A stretch of 64,000 nucleotides of DNA from CAZSHG01 sp964606695 [NCBI: uncultured bacterium] (GTDB taxonomy: Bacteria > UBP14 > UBA6098): the NCBI GenBank assembly GCA_964606695.1, contig CAZSHG010000009.1:1-64000 (forward strand), given 5' to 3'. Shown here one piece after another: positions 7,691 to 16,431 of this stretch (positions within the stretch are counted from its first letter, which is position 1; every line of letters begins with the position of its first letter). The notes below the pieces were generated by a model. That model worked only from the letters and a program-made list of their open reading frames with translations, was not told the origin of the DNA and searched no databases. The position numbers and the translations under genes were made by a program.

Positions 7691-9124
7691 TCAGCATCCA
7701 ACCGGGTATCTCAGTGGTGTAGCGTCCACCCAGTTGTCCGGGGCATCCTGCAATTTGTGCGGATTCAGTATGTTATTGGGGTCGAAAGCCTTTTTGACCG
7801 CGCGCATAAGTTCGAGCTGGTCGGCCTTTTCCTTCTTCCAGGACGGTGCTTTCGAGAGTGCGATGCCATGTTCCGCCGACGTCGTTCCGCCTACCGAATA
7901 GACGTAGTTGTATAATTCTTCCACCGCTCTCTCAGCGCCCTTCCATTGCTCCTCTTTGGTCGGGTCCATAAGGATTTTCGTATGCATACAACCGGAGCCG
8001 CAATGGCCGTAAGCGGTCATTATCACGCCGTTCTTTTCCGCGACCTCGTGGATTTTGACCGCAAGATCCGCCATCTTCGAGTAAGGGACGGCCATATCGT
8101 CCGCCAGCGACGTGCACGCATATCCCTCTTTATATCTCGATAGTGCCGGGAACAGCTTTTTCCGTCCAGAAAAAATCTTCGTCCGTTCCTTGGGATCGTA
8201 ACTCATCTCGATTTCGAAGCCGCCGTGCTTTTCGCAAATCGCTTTCATCTTCTCCATCTCGAAATCAACGGCTTCTTTGACCATGCCGTCGGCCTCGAAG
8301 AACAGGATCGCCTCGACGTCCGGAAGACCCAGTTTAAGCGTCGTGTTCACTGCGGTAATTGCGATATTATCCATTAGTTCGAGCACCGACGGCTGTGCTC
8401 CGCTGGAGATGATCTCGGTGATCGATTCACCGGCTTCCTCCATCCTGTTAAACTTAGCTACAGCCATACACCGGAACTTAGGTATGGGGACTATCTTCAG
8501 CGTCGCTTCTACAACAACTCCCAATGTGCCCTCGGAGCCGACCATGAGCCTGTCGAGTTGGTAACCGGAGGCTTCTACACGCGTATTCGCGCCGAGATTG
8601 ACCAATTCTCCGTTCGCCAGAACGACCTTCATCCCAAGGACGGAATCGCGCGTCGCACCGTATTTCACCGATCTCAATCCGCTGGCGTTGTTGGCTATTT
8701 CCCCGCCTATAGTCGCGATTTTGCTCGATGCGGGCGCCGTCGGATACATAAATCCGAACGGCTTGAGAGCGCGGTTCAAATCGTCGTCAACCACGCCGGC
8801 TTGAACCTTTACGAGGACGTCTTCCAGGCGAATATCGAGTATCTTGTTCATCCGTTTCATATCCAGCACTATTCCACCGTCGATAGGCACAGCGTGCCCC
8901 GACATCCCGCTACCCGCGCCACGAGCGATTACCGGAATCTTCTCCGCGTTAGCGAGCCTGAGGATGTTCTGAACGTCCTCGACCGAATTAGGACGAACCA
9001 CAAAGTCCGCTCTGGTTGCGTGAACCGAGGAGTCGCTACCGTAAACGATAAGAGACGCATCGTCGGTTCGGACGTTATCCTCGCCGACAATCGCTTTCAG
9101 TTTTTCGATTCTTTCCTGTTTCAT
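7691..9124 (-). CDS. glcD: FAD-linked oxidase, GlcD/D-lactate dehydrogenase family
   Basis: The 477-residue protein has the VAO/PCMH FAD-binding fold (RPNSVEDVQNIL, then PVIARGAGSGMSGHAVP) and the FAD-oxidase C-terminal domain (GHCGSGCMH, TTSAEHGIA, DPNNILNPHKL). Family members oxidise D-lactate, glycolate or related 2-hydroxyacids and pass electrons to an iron-sulfur partner, here the next gene. A lactate racemase gene lies 3 kb upstream on the same strand, which favours lactate as substrate. The ATG at 9124 is preceded by AAGGGG. It opens the run that ends with the lipoyl carrier. A different substrate is possible, because the family is broad. Confidence 0.85.
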   Translation of the reverse strand: MKQERIEKLKAIVGEDNVRTDDASLIVYGSDSSVHATRADFVVRPNSVEDVQNILRLANAEKIPVIARGAGSGMSGHAVPIDGGIVLDMKRMNKILDIRLEDVLVKVQAGVVDDDLNRALKPFGFMYPTAPASSKIATIGGEIANNASGLRSVKYGATRDSVLGMKVVLANGELVNLGANTRVEASGYQLDRLMVGSEGTLGVVVEATLKIVPIPKFRCMAVAKFNRMEEAGESITEIISSGAQPSVLELMDNIAITAVNTTLKLGLPDVEAILFFEADGMVKEAVDFEMEKMKAICEKHGGFEIEMSYDPKERTKIFSGRKKLFPALSRYKEGYACTSLADDMAVPYSKMADLAVKIHEVAEKNGVIMTAYGHCGSGCMHTKILMDPTKEEQWKGAERAVEELYNYVYSVGGTTSAEHGIALSKAPSWKKEKADQLELMRAVKKAFDPNNILNPHKLQDAPDNWVDATPLRYPVGC

Positions 9125-9294
9125 CTATACCCCTTATGTATTAAATTACTTCCACTTAACTAATCGTTACTTTGTTTCTTAACGAACAGGGCAAACACGA
9201 CCATGTCGGTCGAATATAAAAATTTCGACCGCTATTTGCAAGGAAATTCGGATTTAATCGGAAAAAAACACGTCCAGGATTGCAATATATTCGA

Positions 9295-9540
9295 TTATCC
9301 GACCATCGGAACTGTGATACTGCCGTCCATAAGGAACTGGTCTTTTACATCGTTCCCACTTGACCTTTATCGACTTATAGATAGACTTCTATCCGTCCCC
9401 GAAAGGCTTTAACGGGACGTTTCTCATCACGATGTTAGGGATTTCTTCTACGCCCGACATCTGCGCCCACGCGTCGATTTCGGTTATTCTGGCGGTTTTA
9501 TAGCATCCGAGTTTGTATCCCCGGTCTTTCTCAGTGAATA
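9295..9540 (-). pseudogene. larA: Decayed 3' end of a second lactate racemase gene
   Basis: The minus strand encodes DRGYKLGCYKTARITEID, then WAQM, MRNV and LKPFG, and at the end LMDGSITVPM with a stop at 9295-9297. This matches the last ~75 codons of the intact larA (12081-13322) clearly in both DNA and protein. It is broken by an in-frame TAG right after LKPFGDG and by a frameshift before the final segment, and nothing of the first 340 codons remains. It fills most of the 426-base gap between glcD and the malic enzyme gene. Confidence 0.85.
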
Positions 9541-9552
9541 CCGGGGATTTTT
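9517..9552 (+). terminator. Hairpin with T-run at the maeB 3' end (plus orientation)
   Basis: ATCCCCGGT (9517-9525) and ACCGGGGAT (9540-9548) pair as a 9-bp stem followed by five T on the plus strand. No plus-strand gene ends here. On the minus strand the hairpin directly follows the maeB stop but lacks a T-run. It could block antisense transcription or protect the maeB transcript end. Confidence 0.4.
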
Positions 9553-11836
9553 ATTGTAACACCCTATCTGTTATGTTGTCAGGTCTTCTTTTTTCTTGCA
9601 TTTCGGCCACCGCGATAGCCGCCATATTTACAATATCGTCAACCTCACAACCCTGAGAAAGCACGTGCGCCGATTTATTAAGCCCCATCAGTATCGGGCC
9701 GATTGCTTCCGCGCGACCGAGTTTGGAGCATAGTTTATAGGCTATGTTCGCCGCCTCGAGATTGGGGAATATCAGGACGTTTGCCCCATTTTTCAAGTTT
9801 GAGAACGGATAAGTGTTATCTATTATATCCTGAACGACCGCGGTATCGGCCTGCATCTCGCCGTCGATCACTAATTCCGGGTCGGTGTGTTTCACTATTT
9901 CGGTCGCGAATTTAACCTTAACCGACCGATCGTCTTTGACACTTCCAAAATTGGAGAACGATAACATCGCAATACGAGGATCGTAACCCAATCCGCGAAC
10001 ATAATTCGCGGTCATTATAGCGATAGACGCCAGTTGCTCTGCGGTAGGATCGATATTCACGGTTGTATCTGCGAAGAAAACGACCCTCTCCGGGAATATC
10101 AGCATATACATACTGGCTACGATTCCGAAATCATCGTTGGTGCCGATAACCCTTATGGCCGGACGTATCATATCCGGATAATGCATGGTTATTCCGCCCA
10201 GAACACTGTCGGCGTCATCCATGTGAACCATCATCGGGCCGTAAACACGACCGAGTTGCATCAGTTCGCTACAATGTTCAAGCGTTCTGCCCTTTCGTTG
10301 CCGTAGTTTGTAATATTCTCTGGCGTAATCCTCCAGACGAGGGGATTCGAGAGGATCGATTATTTCGACTCCCTTAAGATTCAACCCAAATTGTTGTAAA
10401 CGTTCCTTAATAATTTGGGGCTTTCCCAGTAATATCGGTTTTGCGATGCCTTCGTCTATGATAATAGAACTTGCCCTGAGGATCTTGTCATTTTCACCTT
10501 CGGGGAAAACAATGCGTTTCGGGTGCTTCTGAGCCTTGTGAATAACCAGGCGCATAATTTCCTTACTCTTGCCCAACCGAGCTTCGAGTTGCTCTTTGTA
10601 TTCGTCGATATCGACCTCGCACTGTGCGACTCCCGAATCCATGGCGGCCTGTGCGACCGCAGAAGCCTCCCATATCAGAACGCGGTAATCGAAGGGTTTA
10701 GGAATTAGGTAATCGCGTCCGAAGGTGAGTCTCTCCACGCCGTAGGCTTTGCAAACCGAATCGGGAACATCTTCTTTGGCTAAATCCGCGAGGGCTTTGG
10801 TGGCCGCATGTTTCATCCGTTCGTTAATATCGGTTGCGCGAACGTCGAGGGCACCACGGAAAATGAATGGGAATCCGAGAACATTATTAACCTGATTGGG
10901 ATAATCGGATCTCCCTGTGGCCATTATTACATCTTCGCGAGCGGCTTTAGCGTCGTCGTAGGTTATCTCCGGATCGGGATTAGCCATCGCGAATATAATC
11001 GGGTCATCTGCCATGGAACGAACCATATCCTGCGTGACCAGACCTCCTACGGATAAACCTAAAAACACGTCCGCGCCCTCCATCGCATCGGCTAAAGTGC
11101 GCCTGTCGGTTTCACACGCGAATTCTTCCTTAAACTCGTTCATACCCTCGGTTCGGCCCTTATAAATGACACCCTTGCTATCGGTCAGCAATACGTTTTT
11201 AGGATCGACTCCGAGGCTAATGTAATATTTAGTGCACGCGATAGCCGACGCTCCAGCGCCGCTAACGACGAGTTTCACTTTCTTTATGTCCTTGCCGATA
11301 ATTTCGAGTGCGTTTAAAAGCGCCGCGCCGGAAATAATAGCCGTTCCGTGCTGGTCGTCGTGGAACACCGGAATGTTCATTCGCTTTTTTAACTCGTTCT
11401 CGATATAAAAACATCTGGGAGCCGAGATGTCCTCGAGATTGATACCGCCAAATGTCGGTTCCAGCAGTTCGACGACACGGATTATTTCGTCGGGGTCTTT
11501 GGAATCTATTTCCAGGTCGAAGACGTCGATATCTGCGAATCTCTTAAACAGAACGCCTTTGCCCTCCATTACAGGTTTGCCCGCTCCGGGACCGATATCG
11601 CCCAAACCCAGGACGGCGGTGCCGTCGGAAACGACCGCCACCAGATTGCCTTTCGCGGTATATTTGTAAATATCCGCAAAATTCTTTTCAATGTCCTTAC
11701 AAGGGATAGCTACACCTGGCGTGTATGCCAACGATAAATCGCGCTGAGTGCGGCAACGTTTTGTCGAAACAACTTCTATCTTACCGGCTTTTCCTTTGCT
11801 GTGATATTCGAGCGCTTCTTCACGGCTGATAGCCAT
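9551..11836 (-). CDS. maeB: NADP-dependent malic enzyme fused to phosphotransacetylase
   Basis: The 761-residue length and layout match MaeB-type hybrids. Residues 1 to about 420 are malic enzyme ([60 protein letters not shown]). Residues from about 430 are a phosphate acetyl/butyryltransferase domain ([19 protein letters not shown], near-terminal [11 protein letters not shown]). The first domain decarboxylates malate to pyruvate. In MaeB proteins the second domain usually acts as a regulatory module sensing acetyl-CoA rather than as an efficient enzyme. A TTGACA-16-TATTAT promoter lies about 100 bases upstream. It links the lactate/malate side of metabolism to the acetyl-CoA-using TCA genes at 16-21 kb. 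Confidence 0.93.
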   Translation of the reverse strand: MAISREEALEYHSKGKAGKIEVVSTKRCRTQRDLSLAYTPGVAIPCKDIEKNFADIYKYTAKGNLVAVVSDGTAVLGLGDIGPGAGKPVMEGKGVLFKRFADIDVFDLEIDSKDPDEIIRVVELLEPTFGGINLEDISAPRCFYIENELKKRMNIPVFHDDQHGTAIISGAALLNALEIIGKDIKKVKLVVSGAGASAIACTKYYISLGVDPKNVLLTDSKGVIYKGRTEGMNEFKEEFACETDRRTLADAMEGADVFLGLSVGGLVTQDMVRSMADDPIIFAMANPDPEITYDDAKAAREDVIMATGRSDYPNQVNNVLGFPFIFRGALDVRATDINERMKHAATKALADLAKEDVPDSVCKAYGVERLTFGRDYLIPKPFDYRVLIWEASAVAQAAMDSGVAQCEVDIDEYKEQLEARLGKSKEIMRLVIHKAQKHPKRIVFPEGENDKILRASSIIIDEGIAKPILLGKPQIIKERLQQFGLNLKGVEIIDPLESPRLEDYAREYYKLRQRKGRTLEHCSELMQLGRVYGPMMVHMDDADSVLGGITMHYPDMIRPAIRVIGTNDDFGIVASMYMLIFPERVVFFADTTVNIDPTAEQLASIAIMTANYVRGLGYDPRIAMLSFSNFGSVKDDRSVKVKFATEIVKHTDPELVIDGEMQADTAVVQDIIDNTYPFSNLKNGANVLIFPNLEAANIAYKLCSKLGRAEAIGPILMGLNKSAHVLSQGCEVDDIVNMAAIAVAEMQEKRRPDNITDRVLQ

Positions 11837-11932
11837 TTTTGCCTCCAGTTTGAATTTTTGGGGATGGATTTTATTTATTTGATACGATTATTTTCAAGTT
11901 CAAATTTGTCTAACAGACTAAATTAAAGCGAA

Positions 11933-11960
11933 ATAATATGGATAGATTTTCTCATGTCAA
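11933..11960 (-). promoter_or_regulatory. Predicted promoter of maeB
   Basis: On the minus strand TTGACA (11955-11960) is followed after 16 bases by TATTAT (11933-11938), about 97 bases upstream of the maeB ATG. It fits a housekeeping-type promoter. The 244-base gap that holds it contains no gene. Confidence 0.55.
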
Positions 11961-12025
11961 GCTAACTCGAAAATTAATTTCGGCGTCAATGGATGTCGAT
12001 AAATAGCGCCTTTCAGACACAATAC

Positions 12026-12053
12026 AAAAAAAAAGCGCGATCAGGATCGCGCT
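12026..12053 (-). terminator. larA: Rho-independent terminator of larA
   Basis: AGCGCGATC and GATCGCGCT form a 9-bp GC-rich stem with an AG loop (12034-12053). On the minus strand it is followed by nine T (12026-12034). It lies 28 bases past the larA stop, separating larA from maeB transcription. Confidence 0.85.
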
Positions 12054-12080
12054 TAAATTTACACTCATGTTTCTCATTAT

Positions 12081-13322
12081 TTATTCTAACATCGGGACCG
12101 TAATACTGCCGTCCATGAGGAACAGAACTTTCGCGTCGTCGCCCTTGATCTTTATCGCCTCGTCGATAGCCTCCTGCATCGACCCAAACGGCTTTAACAG
12201 GACGTTCCTCATCACGTCGTCAGGGAGTTCGGTTACACCCCACATCTGCGCCCACGTGCCGATTTCAGCCATCTTGGCGGCTTTGTGGTATCCGAGTTTG
12301 TATCCGCGATCTATCTCGGCGATAACCTTCTCCGCCGTGTCGCACGAGCAGAGGAGCTGATAAAAAGTATCGTGCCCGATGCCCGTCCGACATTTCGACA
12401 CGAGTATCAATATCCCGCCGTCGTTAAGCGCGAGTTTGCCGTTGTCTATAGCCTTCTGCGATTGATAGAGGTCGATGTCCATCGGATACGGCGCGACACT
12501 TACGACAATATCCGACTTCGAATCTACACGCACACAGAAAACCTCGGTCGCCTTGTCGATAGCGGCGTAGAACGAATCGTGGATATGCCCCGCAGTCGCC
12601 GCGTAAATCTTGCGGTCGCGGTCGAGGACGGTCTGAATCGAAAAAATCGGTTTGTCGGCGATGACCTTTAGCGCGTCTATCATGTCCTCGTGGACGGGGT
12701 TGCCGTCGAGCGCGAGAGCCTTCGCCTGCGGTAACAGCGCGTATTTGTGGTTCTGCTCGATTGTCTCATACGACGCTATTCCCGGCAGGAAAGCCTTTCG
12801 CCCGCCGGTGTATCCCGCGAAATAATGCGGTTCGACGGACCCGATAATCACCAGCTTTTCGGCTTCCATACCGCGCACGTTCACCACCATCTCCGTGCCG
12901 TTCTTCGACGTCCCGATATGCACCATCTCGTCGTTCACGCTGTCGTGCGAGTGAATCCTGTCACGATATTTATCGAGATGCTTCCCGAAGATAAACCGGT
13001 ATTCCTCCTCGGTCGGCGCGCGATGACAACCGGTCGCGATGATGAAACTCACGTCCACGCCGGCAATATCGTCCTCGATTATGTCGAGAACCTTCGCGGT
13101 CGGCGTGGGGCGCGTGCCATCGTTGACTATGAAAAGAATACTCCCACCGCCGGAGATGAAATCCCTGAACGAGGACGTGCCGATTGGATTATCGAGTGCG
13201 TGCTGAATCGTCTCGTATTCATCCCCTGTATCGACGCTGTTCGGATGGACGATTCCAGCGAGATTCTTCTCATCGAGTTCGATAACCTGTTCGCCCTGCC
13301 CGTAAGGAACCTTGATTTGCAT
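12081..13322 (-). CDS. larA: Nickel-pincer lactate racemase family protein (LarA)
   Basis: The 413-residue protein has the LarA/DUF2088 pattern: VNDGTRPTPT, ATGCHRAPTEEE, EPHYFAGYTGGRKAFLPG and EQNHKYA. The spacing of its His100, His166, Lys176 and His192 matches the cofactor and catalytic residues known from Lactobacillus plantarum LarA (His108, His174, Lys184, His200). It should interconvert lactate enantiomers, or a related 2-hydroxyacid, with the nickel pincer nucleotide cofactor. No larB, larC or larE is in the window, so the cofactor would be made elsewhere. I chose the ATG at 13322 because AGGTGA precedes it by 6 bases; the ATG 21 bases upstream has no ribosome site. A terminator follows the gene. 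Confidence 0.88.
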   Translation of the reverse strand: MQIKVPYGQGEQVIELDEKNLAGIVHPNSVDTGDEYETIQHALDNPIGTSSFRDFISGGGSILFIVNDGTRPTPTAKVLDIIEDDIAGVDVSFIIATGCHRAPTEEEYRFIFGKHLDKYRDRIHSHDSVNDEMVHIGTSKNGTEMVVNVRGMEAEKLVIIGSVEPHYFAGYTGGRKAFLPGIASYETIEQNHKYALLPQAKALALDGNPVHEDMIDALKVIADKPIFSIQTVLDRDRKIYAATAGHIHDSFYAAIDKATEVFCVRVDSKSDIVVSVAPYPMDIDLYQSQKAIDNGKLALNDGGILILVSKCRTGIGHDTFYQLLCSCDTAEKVIAEIDRGYKLGYHKAAKMAEIGTWAQMWGVTELPDDVMRNVLLKPFGSMQEAIDEAIKIKGDDAKVLFLMDGSITVPMLE

Positions 13323-13797
13323 ACAATCACCTGCTTTGCTCATTTAATTAGCGTTAATCTACTTAATTATTGCTTTTTCGCATAAGTCGCTCCCTGAGCT
13401 TGCTTACAGCCCGTTTGGGTCGAAGGGTGCGACACCTCAGCTACGGCACTGCCGTTCGCACCGCGCAAAACTCACTCATTAAAATAATCCGTTATCCCGA
13501 ATTTACAACCCGTTTTGTAAAATAATCCGTTAAACCGAATTGCCTTTATTTTTTAATTCGCACCCCGTATTCCGGTTGTCACAGTTCTTGCTATCGATTG
13601 AGATAAAATTCCCGTAATCGGTTAAAGGCAAGAACTGCGCCAACCTGCACTCCGCGGCTGTCACACCGTTTGCTACATTACTCTCTAATTTTTGGTTTTC
13701 CCCTTTAACTGCAACCGTCGCGCCAGCCGCTACTATTAACCCAACGCGATCTTATCTCCACCGCCCTCGGCGAGACGCCGGATCTTTTATATTTGGA
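13323..13797. other. Intergenic region with small repeats, no gene seen
   Basis: No convincing gene is seen in this stretch. It contains a near-duplicated segment, AAAATAATCCGTTA plus CCGAATT (13481-13504 and 13519-13541). It also holds an inverted pair CAGTTCTTGC/GCAAGAACTG (13582-13591, 13628-13637) and a small GGTGCGA/TCGCACC hairpin (13426-13462). It probably holds the larA promoter, but I could not place one with confidence. Confidence 0.5.
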
Positions 13798-15219
13798 TCA
13801 CTTCAGATACACGATTCGTTTGGTAATCATTTCCTCCCCAACCGTCGCCCGGATGAGATAAACCCCCGAACCGAGATTTTCATCCGGTGTCCAGACAGAT
13901 TCCGTAACACCGTCATTGCGAGGAGGGCTTTGTCCGACGAAGCAATCTCCTTGATTCGATGAGATTGCCGCGGCCTTCGGCCTCGCAATGACTGCAAGGC
14001 GTCGCCCGTTCACATCGAACACCTCGATTCGTAGGGGCGTAACGCATACGCCCTGCCCCGTAATCCGCACCGACGAATTAAAGGGATTAGGATAAGCATA
14101 TATTTCGATTTCCACCGGCTTGATTTCCCCCTCCGCGACTCCAGTTCCCGTGTCCGGTTCGAGGACGAAATCGCGCGTCCAGCCCTCGACGTAAATGAAA
14201 ACATAACCCCCGCCGTCGTGGTAATCCGCCTTTTGCACGACCGCCAGATACATTCCGGAATTGAGATTGTCGATGAAATACTCCCCGTCACTCGCAACGG
14301 TGTCCGTCCCAACGAGGCTGTCGTCAGCATATAGATCGATCATTGCTCCGGACGGATCCCCGTCGTCGGATAGCGAAATCGCGCCGCCAAGAGAATAAAT
14401 CTCGGTCTCACTGCTTGTGTTGAAATAGAGCGTATCGACGGTGTATTGGATATCGTCCGCGACGTTTCCCGCACGCACGATTACCGGTATAAGCTCGTTC
14501 GCCGGGAGATTCATAGCCAGCTCGACGTAAACATGGTAGCCGAACTCCAGAGGATAATTTGTCACGATAGGGATTCTATCGAGTATCTGCACGTCTATCG
14601 TCGTGTCATCGACCCAGGACTGCGAATCGGTTACCTCGAAAATAATCCCCGTGTTTATCGGGACTCCGGTATCGCCTTCTGCGGGCGTAATCAGCTTGAC
14701 CACTGGCCCGGTAGCATCGACAATAGGGCGAACGTATCTGCGAATCTGAACCCCCTCGGTTATATCGAATGAAAAGGAATCGACCGCGTCCATCGAAACC
14801 CAGTCCGGCAAGGGCACGTCCATGCCGATATACCATTCTCCGGGGGGCAAATCTGGCGAATCCCATCGGACTGTCTTGTCCGCAAGAGAAAGGAGCAGTC
14901 CGACCGTGAGATCCCACTGCCAGAACACCCCGTCGTCGTTCTTGCGGTCGGAAGTGAGCCAGATCGGATATCCCGTGATAGCCTCGTAGGATTTCCACAT
15001 CATGGCGGAATCCAGCGGAGTGCCGAGATAGGGCAAATCCCAGAGCAAATTGTAGCTCGCGGTAGCAAAGGGTCGCACACCGGCTATCAATGTCCAGCCT
15101 GTATCCGCCGTCTCGACCTCGAATTCTATGTCCCAGTTGTCCGCATGAACCACCGAGATCGACATGAACAACATCCCCATAATTAAAAGATAGATATACC
15201 GACGAAATCCACTTCTCAT
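13798..15219 (-). CDS. Exported Ig-like/carboxypeptidase-regulatory-like protein with sorting domain
   Basis: The 473-residue protein has a signal peptide (hydrophobic to about residue 25, then VVHADNW). A beta-rich region of about 150 residues follows, then an Ig-like segment (VKLITPAEGDTGVPINTGII) and a carboxypeptidase-regulatory-like fold (YSLGGAISLSDDGDPSGAM through GGGYVFIYVEG). A Por-type sorting domain ending in KRIVYLK closes it. I cannot assign a catalytic function; a surface adhesin or binding role is possible. GAGGAG lies 5 bases before the ATG. The gene follows the smaller exported protein by 14 bases and is probably co-transcribed with it. Two palindromic repeats are translated in the sorting domain. 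Confidence 0.75.
   Translation of the reverse strand: MRSGFRRYIYLLIMGMLFMSISVVHADNWDIEFEVETADTGWTLIAGVRPFATASYNLLWDLPYLGTPLDSAMMWKSYEAITGYPIWLTSDRKNDDGVFWQWDLTVGLLLSLADKTVRWDSPDLPPGEWYIGMDVPLPDWVSMDAVDSFSFDITEGVQIRRYVRPIVDATGPVVKLITPAEGDTGVPINTGIIFEVTDSQSWVDDTTIDVQILDRIPIVTNYPLEFGYHVYVELAMNLPANELIPVIVRAGNVADDIQYTVDTLYFNTSSETEIYSLGGAISLSDDGDPSGAMIDLYADDSLVGTDTVASDGEYFIDNLNSGMYLAVVQKADYHDGGGYVFIYVEGWTRDFVLEPDTGTGVAEGEIKPVEIEIYAYPNPFNSSVRITGQGVCVTPLRIEVFDVNGRRLAVIARPKAAAISSNQGDCFVGQSPPRNDGVTESVWTPDENLGSGVYLIRATVGEEMITKRIVYLK
13912..13992. repeat. Palindromic repeat, TCATTGCGAG family (copy 3), inside sorting domain
   Basis: The 81-base element runs from GTCATTGCGAGGAGG to CCTCGCAATGAC, with inner AAGCAATCTC and GAGATTGC arms. 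On the minus strand it adds VIARPKAAAISSNQGDCF and onward to PPRND after DVNGRRLA. Its centre differs from copies 1 and 2, so it is not a recent duplicate of them. Confidence 0.8.
14031..14057. repeat. Palindromic repeat, GTAGGGGCGTA family, inside sorting domain
   Basis: GTAGGGGCGTA pairs with TACGCCCTGCC. On the minus strand it encodes GQGVCVTPL between the SSVRIT strand and IEVFDVNGR. A related GTAGGGGCG hairpin is intergenic at 22276-22308. Confidence 0.65.
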
Positions 15220-15233
15220 ACCGCTCCTCGTTA

Positions 15234-16091
15234 TTATTTAAGATAAACAATTCTTTTCGTAAACGATTCGTCCCCAATTGTAACCCGGACAAGATAGATG
15301 CCGGAACCGAGGAATTCGTCGGGCGTCCAGACGACCACTTTGTCATTCCCGTGAAAACGGGAATCCAGGTTTTCCGTCGCCTCTCTGGATTCCTGATCGG
15401 GGTCGGGAATGACAGAAATAATACGTCCGTTCACGTCGAACACCTCGATCCTTAGGGGCAATTCATGAATTACCCCTAAGGGCGCGTCGATGCTGATTCG
15501 CACCGCGGAATTGAACGGATTCGGCCACGCTTTCAAATCGAACCCTTCCGGTTTTGGAACCTCCTCGACCGAGAGGGGGGAGGTGTAAGCGATATACGCC
15601 ATGTGCGAAATCCAGAACGGCCCGAACTCGCCGACCGAACTCATATTCGTCGCACTGCTCCAGTCAATCGAAGTCGGTGCGCGCCACCCGGTATCCTCCA
15701 TCGACGCGATTATTTTGAACGTCCCCTCAGGCAGAGAATCCGGCTCCCATGTCAACACGCAGGAATCCCCGATCATCCCGCAGAGCGTCGTATAGTAATG
15801 TATCCGCCAGAGTAGATGGATTTCGTCGTCGCTACGGTAATCCTGCAGAAGGCCTTCGATATCCGGGTTCGCGGGATCGTCGATATAAAAATACGCCAGC
15901 GCGCCCGATGGAGGGAAGGGCGGGCGGATTACGTCCCAGCCGAGATCGTAACCCGCCCCGCATTCGGAATTCGCGCCGATAATCAGCTCCTGATGCACCA
16001 CAGAATCGCACACCGAACCGGCGACCATCGTGAATTCCCAATCCGCGAAGACAATTGAAACGAGAACGAGAAGAAAAAATATTTTTTTCAT
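15234..16091 (-). CDS. Small exported protein with sorting domain
   Basis: The 285-residue product has a signal peptide (MKKIFFLLVLVSIVFA), a beta-rich domain of about 160 residues of unknown function, and a Por-type sorting domain ending in KRIVYLK. Phrases such as WDVIRPPFPPSGALAYFYID and LLWRIHYYTTLCG resemble parts of the next protein (WDLPYLGTP, MMWKSYEAI) in position and style, so the two may be distant paralogues. No ribosome site is obvious before the ATG. Its sorting domain hosts two palindromic repeats, one perfect apart from a wobble pair. It is the first gene of a two-gene run. Its function is not recognised. Confidence 0.75.
   Translation of the reverse strand: MKKIFFLLVLVSIVFADWEFTMVAGSVCDSVVHQELIIGANSECGAGYDLGWDVIRPPFPPSGALAYFYIDDPANPDIEGLLQDYRSDDEIHLLWRIHYYTTLCGMIGDSCVLTWEPDSLPEGTFKIIASMEDTGWRAPTSIDWSSATNMSSVGEFGPFWISHMAYIAYTSPLSVEEVPKPEGFDLKAWPNPFNSAVRISIDAPLGVIHELPLRIEVFDVNGRIISVIPDPDQESREATENLDSRFHGNDKVVVWTPDEFLGSGIYLVRVTIGDESFTKRIVYLK
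15342..15413. repeat. Palindromic repeat, ATTCCCG/CGGGAAT family, inside sorting domain
   Basis: GTCATTCCCGTGAAAACGGG opens the element and TCGGGAATGAC closes it. On the minus strand it encodes VIPDPDQESREATENLDS followed by RFHGND, inserted after DVNGRIIS. It occupies the same loop as the TCATTGCGAG elements in other genes. Confidence 0.8.
15451..15480. repeat. Near-perfect palindrome CTTAGGGGCAATTCATGAATT, inside sorting domain
   Basis: A 30-base palindrome with a single mismatched pair, centred on AATTCATGAATT. It encodes LGVIHELPL between the SAVRIS strand and IEVFDVNGR, the same first loop used by other repeats in the neighbouring genes. Confidence 0.75.
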
Positions 16092-16338
16092 AATGCGATA
16101 CGGTTAAGTTTCGTTTATTTAAAGATAATGAATCCGCACGCACGATGCCACCGAATAATTGAATACGATTGCCATTTCGAAGTAGGATTCGTTTGCCTCT
16201 CTGTCATTGCTATTCGAGCTTTGTAATTTGTAGCTGTTATTCACGATTCTCGACCGGAATTCGAGGTTGTCCCAAAAGCCTTATACAGCGCCGTTCATTA
16301 TGCCGTCGTTTGACGATATACAACCAATTTTTCCGCCC
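16092..16338. other. Intergenic region, no gene seen
   Basis: This stretch lies between two divergently oriented genes. I see no convincing coding region or repeat. A terminator-like hairpin follows at its right end although no plus-strand gene precedes it, so a small RNA could lie here. Confidence 0.4.
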
Positions 16339-16363
16339 GATGCCCTTCGGGTGTCCTTTTTTT
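16339..16363 (+). terminator. Orphan terminator-like hairpin upstream of gltA
   Basis: GATGCCC and GGGTGTC pair (with two G-T wobbles) around TTC, followed by CTTTTTTT. It points rightward but no plus-strand gene ends upstream. It lies just before the predicted gltA -35 box, so it would insulate gltA or end a small RNA. Confidence 0.55.
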
Positions 16364-16364
16364 G

Positions 16365-16393
16365 TTGCGTTTTATAGGTTGATATCATATATT
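16365..16393 (+). promoter_or_regulatory. gltA: Predicted promoter of gltA
   Basis: TTGCGT (16365-16370), 17-base spacer, TATATT (16388-16393), 38 bases before the gltA ATG. The -10 box is the same TATATT seen at other likely promoters in the window. Confidence 0.45.
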
Positions 16394-16431
16394 TATTAAT
16401 TGAAAGTAAATTTTAAAGTTCAGGAGGATTT

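Noticed and set aside
14606-15346. Minus-strand frame of 246 codons overlapping two exported genes
   Set aside because: It is another frame of genes with clear signal peptides and sorting domains; its sequence is Arg/Gly-rich with no motif.
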